NCBI GenBank assembly: GCA_963675135.1 | Contig: OY776125.1 | Coordinates: 40,764,513 to 40,828,512 of the forward strand | From: Galeopsis tetrahit | Taxonomy: Eukaryota; Streptophyta; Magnoliopsida; Lamiales; Lamiaceae | Direction of reading: 5' to 3' | DNA: 64,000 nt | Shown: positions 63,253 to 64,000 of the stretch, piece after piece | How the letters are laid out: each line of letters begins with the position of its first letter | How positions within the stretch are numbered: position 1 is the stretch's first letter | Program-made: the position numbers and the translations under genes | Notes under the pieces: generated by a model | Told to the model about the DNA's origin: nothing | Seen by the model: only the letters and a program-made list of their open reading frames with translations | The model's database searches: none

Positions 63253-63461
63253 TGACAGAATGTGAATAACACATAAAGAAAGAATTGAGAGAAGAATTGA
63301 GAGAAGATCACTGCTCTCTGGTGAGCGTGTATATTCATATATATATACTGAGATTACAAACAAACTCCCATAATTGTGGGAAGATTTGGTCAATATAAGA
63401 TAAATCTAAATAAGAGAAAATATCTAAACAAACAATTTATGATTCTAAATTATCCCTATTA
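63253..63461 (-). repeat. 5' LTR of the young copia element
   Basis: 209 bp, reading the same as 58756-58964, followed by target duplication CAAAG. Confidence 0.93.
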
Positions 63462-63570
63462 CAAAGGCTATTTTTTTTAATGAGACTACAATTTTATTTA
63501 AGTTCTTGTAATGATACCGGTCAAATATGAATGTAAATGAGTCAAATCGTTATCAAACTATATACATTTA

Positions 63571-64000
63571 GGAGGGTGTATTCAAAGACTCTGTTGGATT
63601 TTATTGGACTTTTAAAATCTGAGGGTATTTAATCCGAATTTTTAAAAGTCTTTCAAAATTTTGAGGTATTCAATACGAATTTTAAAAAGTCTTTAGAAAT
63701 CTTTAGGTATTCAACCATCTATGGATTTTAATACTCTATGGATTTCGTTGGATTCTTCTTAAAAAATATAAATAAATTTCACTATTCAAAATCTCTTCTA
63801 AAAAGCTCTAAAAGAGAAGAAAGTAGAGAAAAAACAAACATTCTTGCTGTATTTCGAACCACAAATTTATAGTATATCGAACACAGTTATGTTAGCAATA
63901 TCAAGGTCGCCACTCCAGTAATCCACTAAAATTAAGATTTTGGTGGTCAAGTCGTCACTCCAAAAATGCAATTATTCAATCTTCCATTTTCGCCATGCAT
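63571..64000. mobile_element. Start of a Tourist-like insertion
   Basis: Similarity to copy 1 stops exactly after ATTTA at 63570. The next bases GGAGGGTGTATTCAA and the repeated GTATTCAA..GGATTTT modules resemble a PIF/Harbinger-type MITE end, and TTA just before it (63568-63570) fits such a target duplication. The other end is outside the window or not recognised. Confidence 0.5.

Larger units (their letters stand above)
58756..63461 (-). mobile_element. Young copia element, Ale/Retrofit-like
   Basis: The 4706-bp element has two 209-bp LTRs that read as identical, a 5-bp target duplication CAAAG (58751-58755, 63462-63466), a primer site directly adjacent to the LTR and a G-rich polypurine tract. 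The filled site interrupts sequence that is continuous in copy 1 (18704-18715), so it inserted after the segmental duplication. Short LTRs and a short gag suggest the Ale/Retrofit lineage; that placement is tentative. The minus-strand LTR starts TA and not the usual TG. Confidence 0.92.
41219..63570 (+). repeat. Segmental duplication, second copy
   Basis: Direct repeat of 2893-18842 at an offset of about 38.3 kb. Copy-specific changes here are an expanded minisatellite, a tandem intron duplication (57113-57370), an extra stretch in the last intron (58003-58455) and the copia insertion 58756-63461. The right end is where a TTA-flanked insertion begins, not a proven breakpoint. Confidence 0.9.

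Overview
The window is plant nuclear DNA, most likely from an angiosperm and probably a eudicot. It is AT-rich and dominated by LTR retrotransposons (Ty1/copia and Ty3/gypsy), Stowaway- and Tourist-like MITEs, tRNA-derived SINEs and intron-containing gene structure. No bacterial, organellar or CRISPR signal was seen. The species cannot be named from what is visible. All element boundaries were read by eye from TG..CA ends, primer sites, polypurine tracts and target-site duplications.

Layout. (1) 1-12462: a minus-strand copia element of Sirevirus type (family A, copy 1) with gag, a truncated pol and a very long env-like frame. Its left LTR is almost wholly outside the window. (2) 12463-18842: flank carrying AT-rich repeats, a SINE, a tRNA-Gly(GCC)-like gene, a minisatellite and a small five-exon gene resembling the plant DUF3755/SANT-like family. 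(3) 18843-26578: MITEs, a second SINE, a solo Sirevirus LTR (TSD TAGGA) and a decayed copia RNase H. (4) 26579-34591: a complete minus-strand Athila-like gypsy element (TSD ATCCC) that keeps gag-protease but has no pol. (5) 34592-37584: LTR remnants and a tandem array of about 111 bp period. (6) 37585-51938: a second Sirevirus whose left LTR and distal env-like half belong to another family (B), while everything from 41219 rightwards is family A. (7) 51939-63570: a second copy of block 2, interrupted by a young copia element at 58756-63461 with LTRs that read as identical. (8) 63571-64000: start of a Tourist-like insertion.

Central result. 2893-18842 and 41219-63570 are two direct copies of one segment, about 38.3 kb apart. 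The left breakpoint of the second copy lies inside the env-like gene and joins family B to family A without changing the reading frame. The simplest reading is unequal crossing-over between two related Sireviruses, which made a chimeric element and duplicated its right flank, including the tRNA and the small gene. Insertions present in only one copy give filled/empty site pairs that order later events.

Within family A a short motif (GGACAA..TCCTGA and its reverse complement) recurs in the U3 part of the LTR, as a 23-bp-period array between pol and env, as a palindrome in gag, and as the DNA behind repeated Asn-x-Pro-Glu peptides in gag, pol and env. It is the strongest candidate for an undescribed cis-acting system here. 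Most transposon genes in the window are broken; the two DUF3755-like gene copies look intact.
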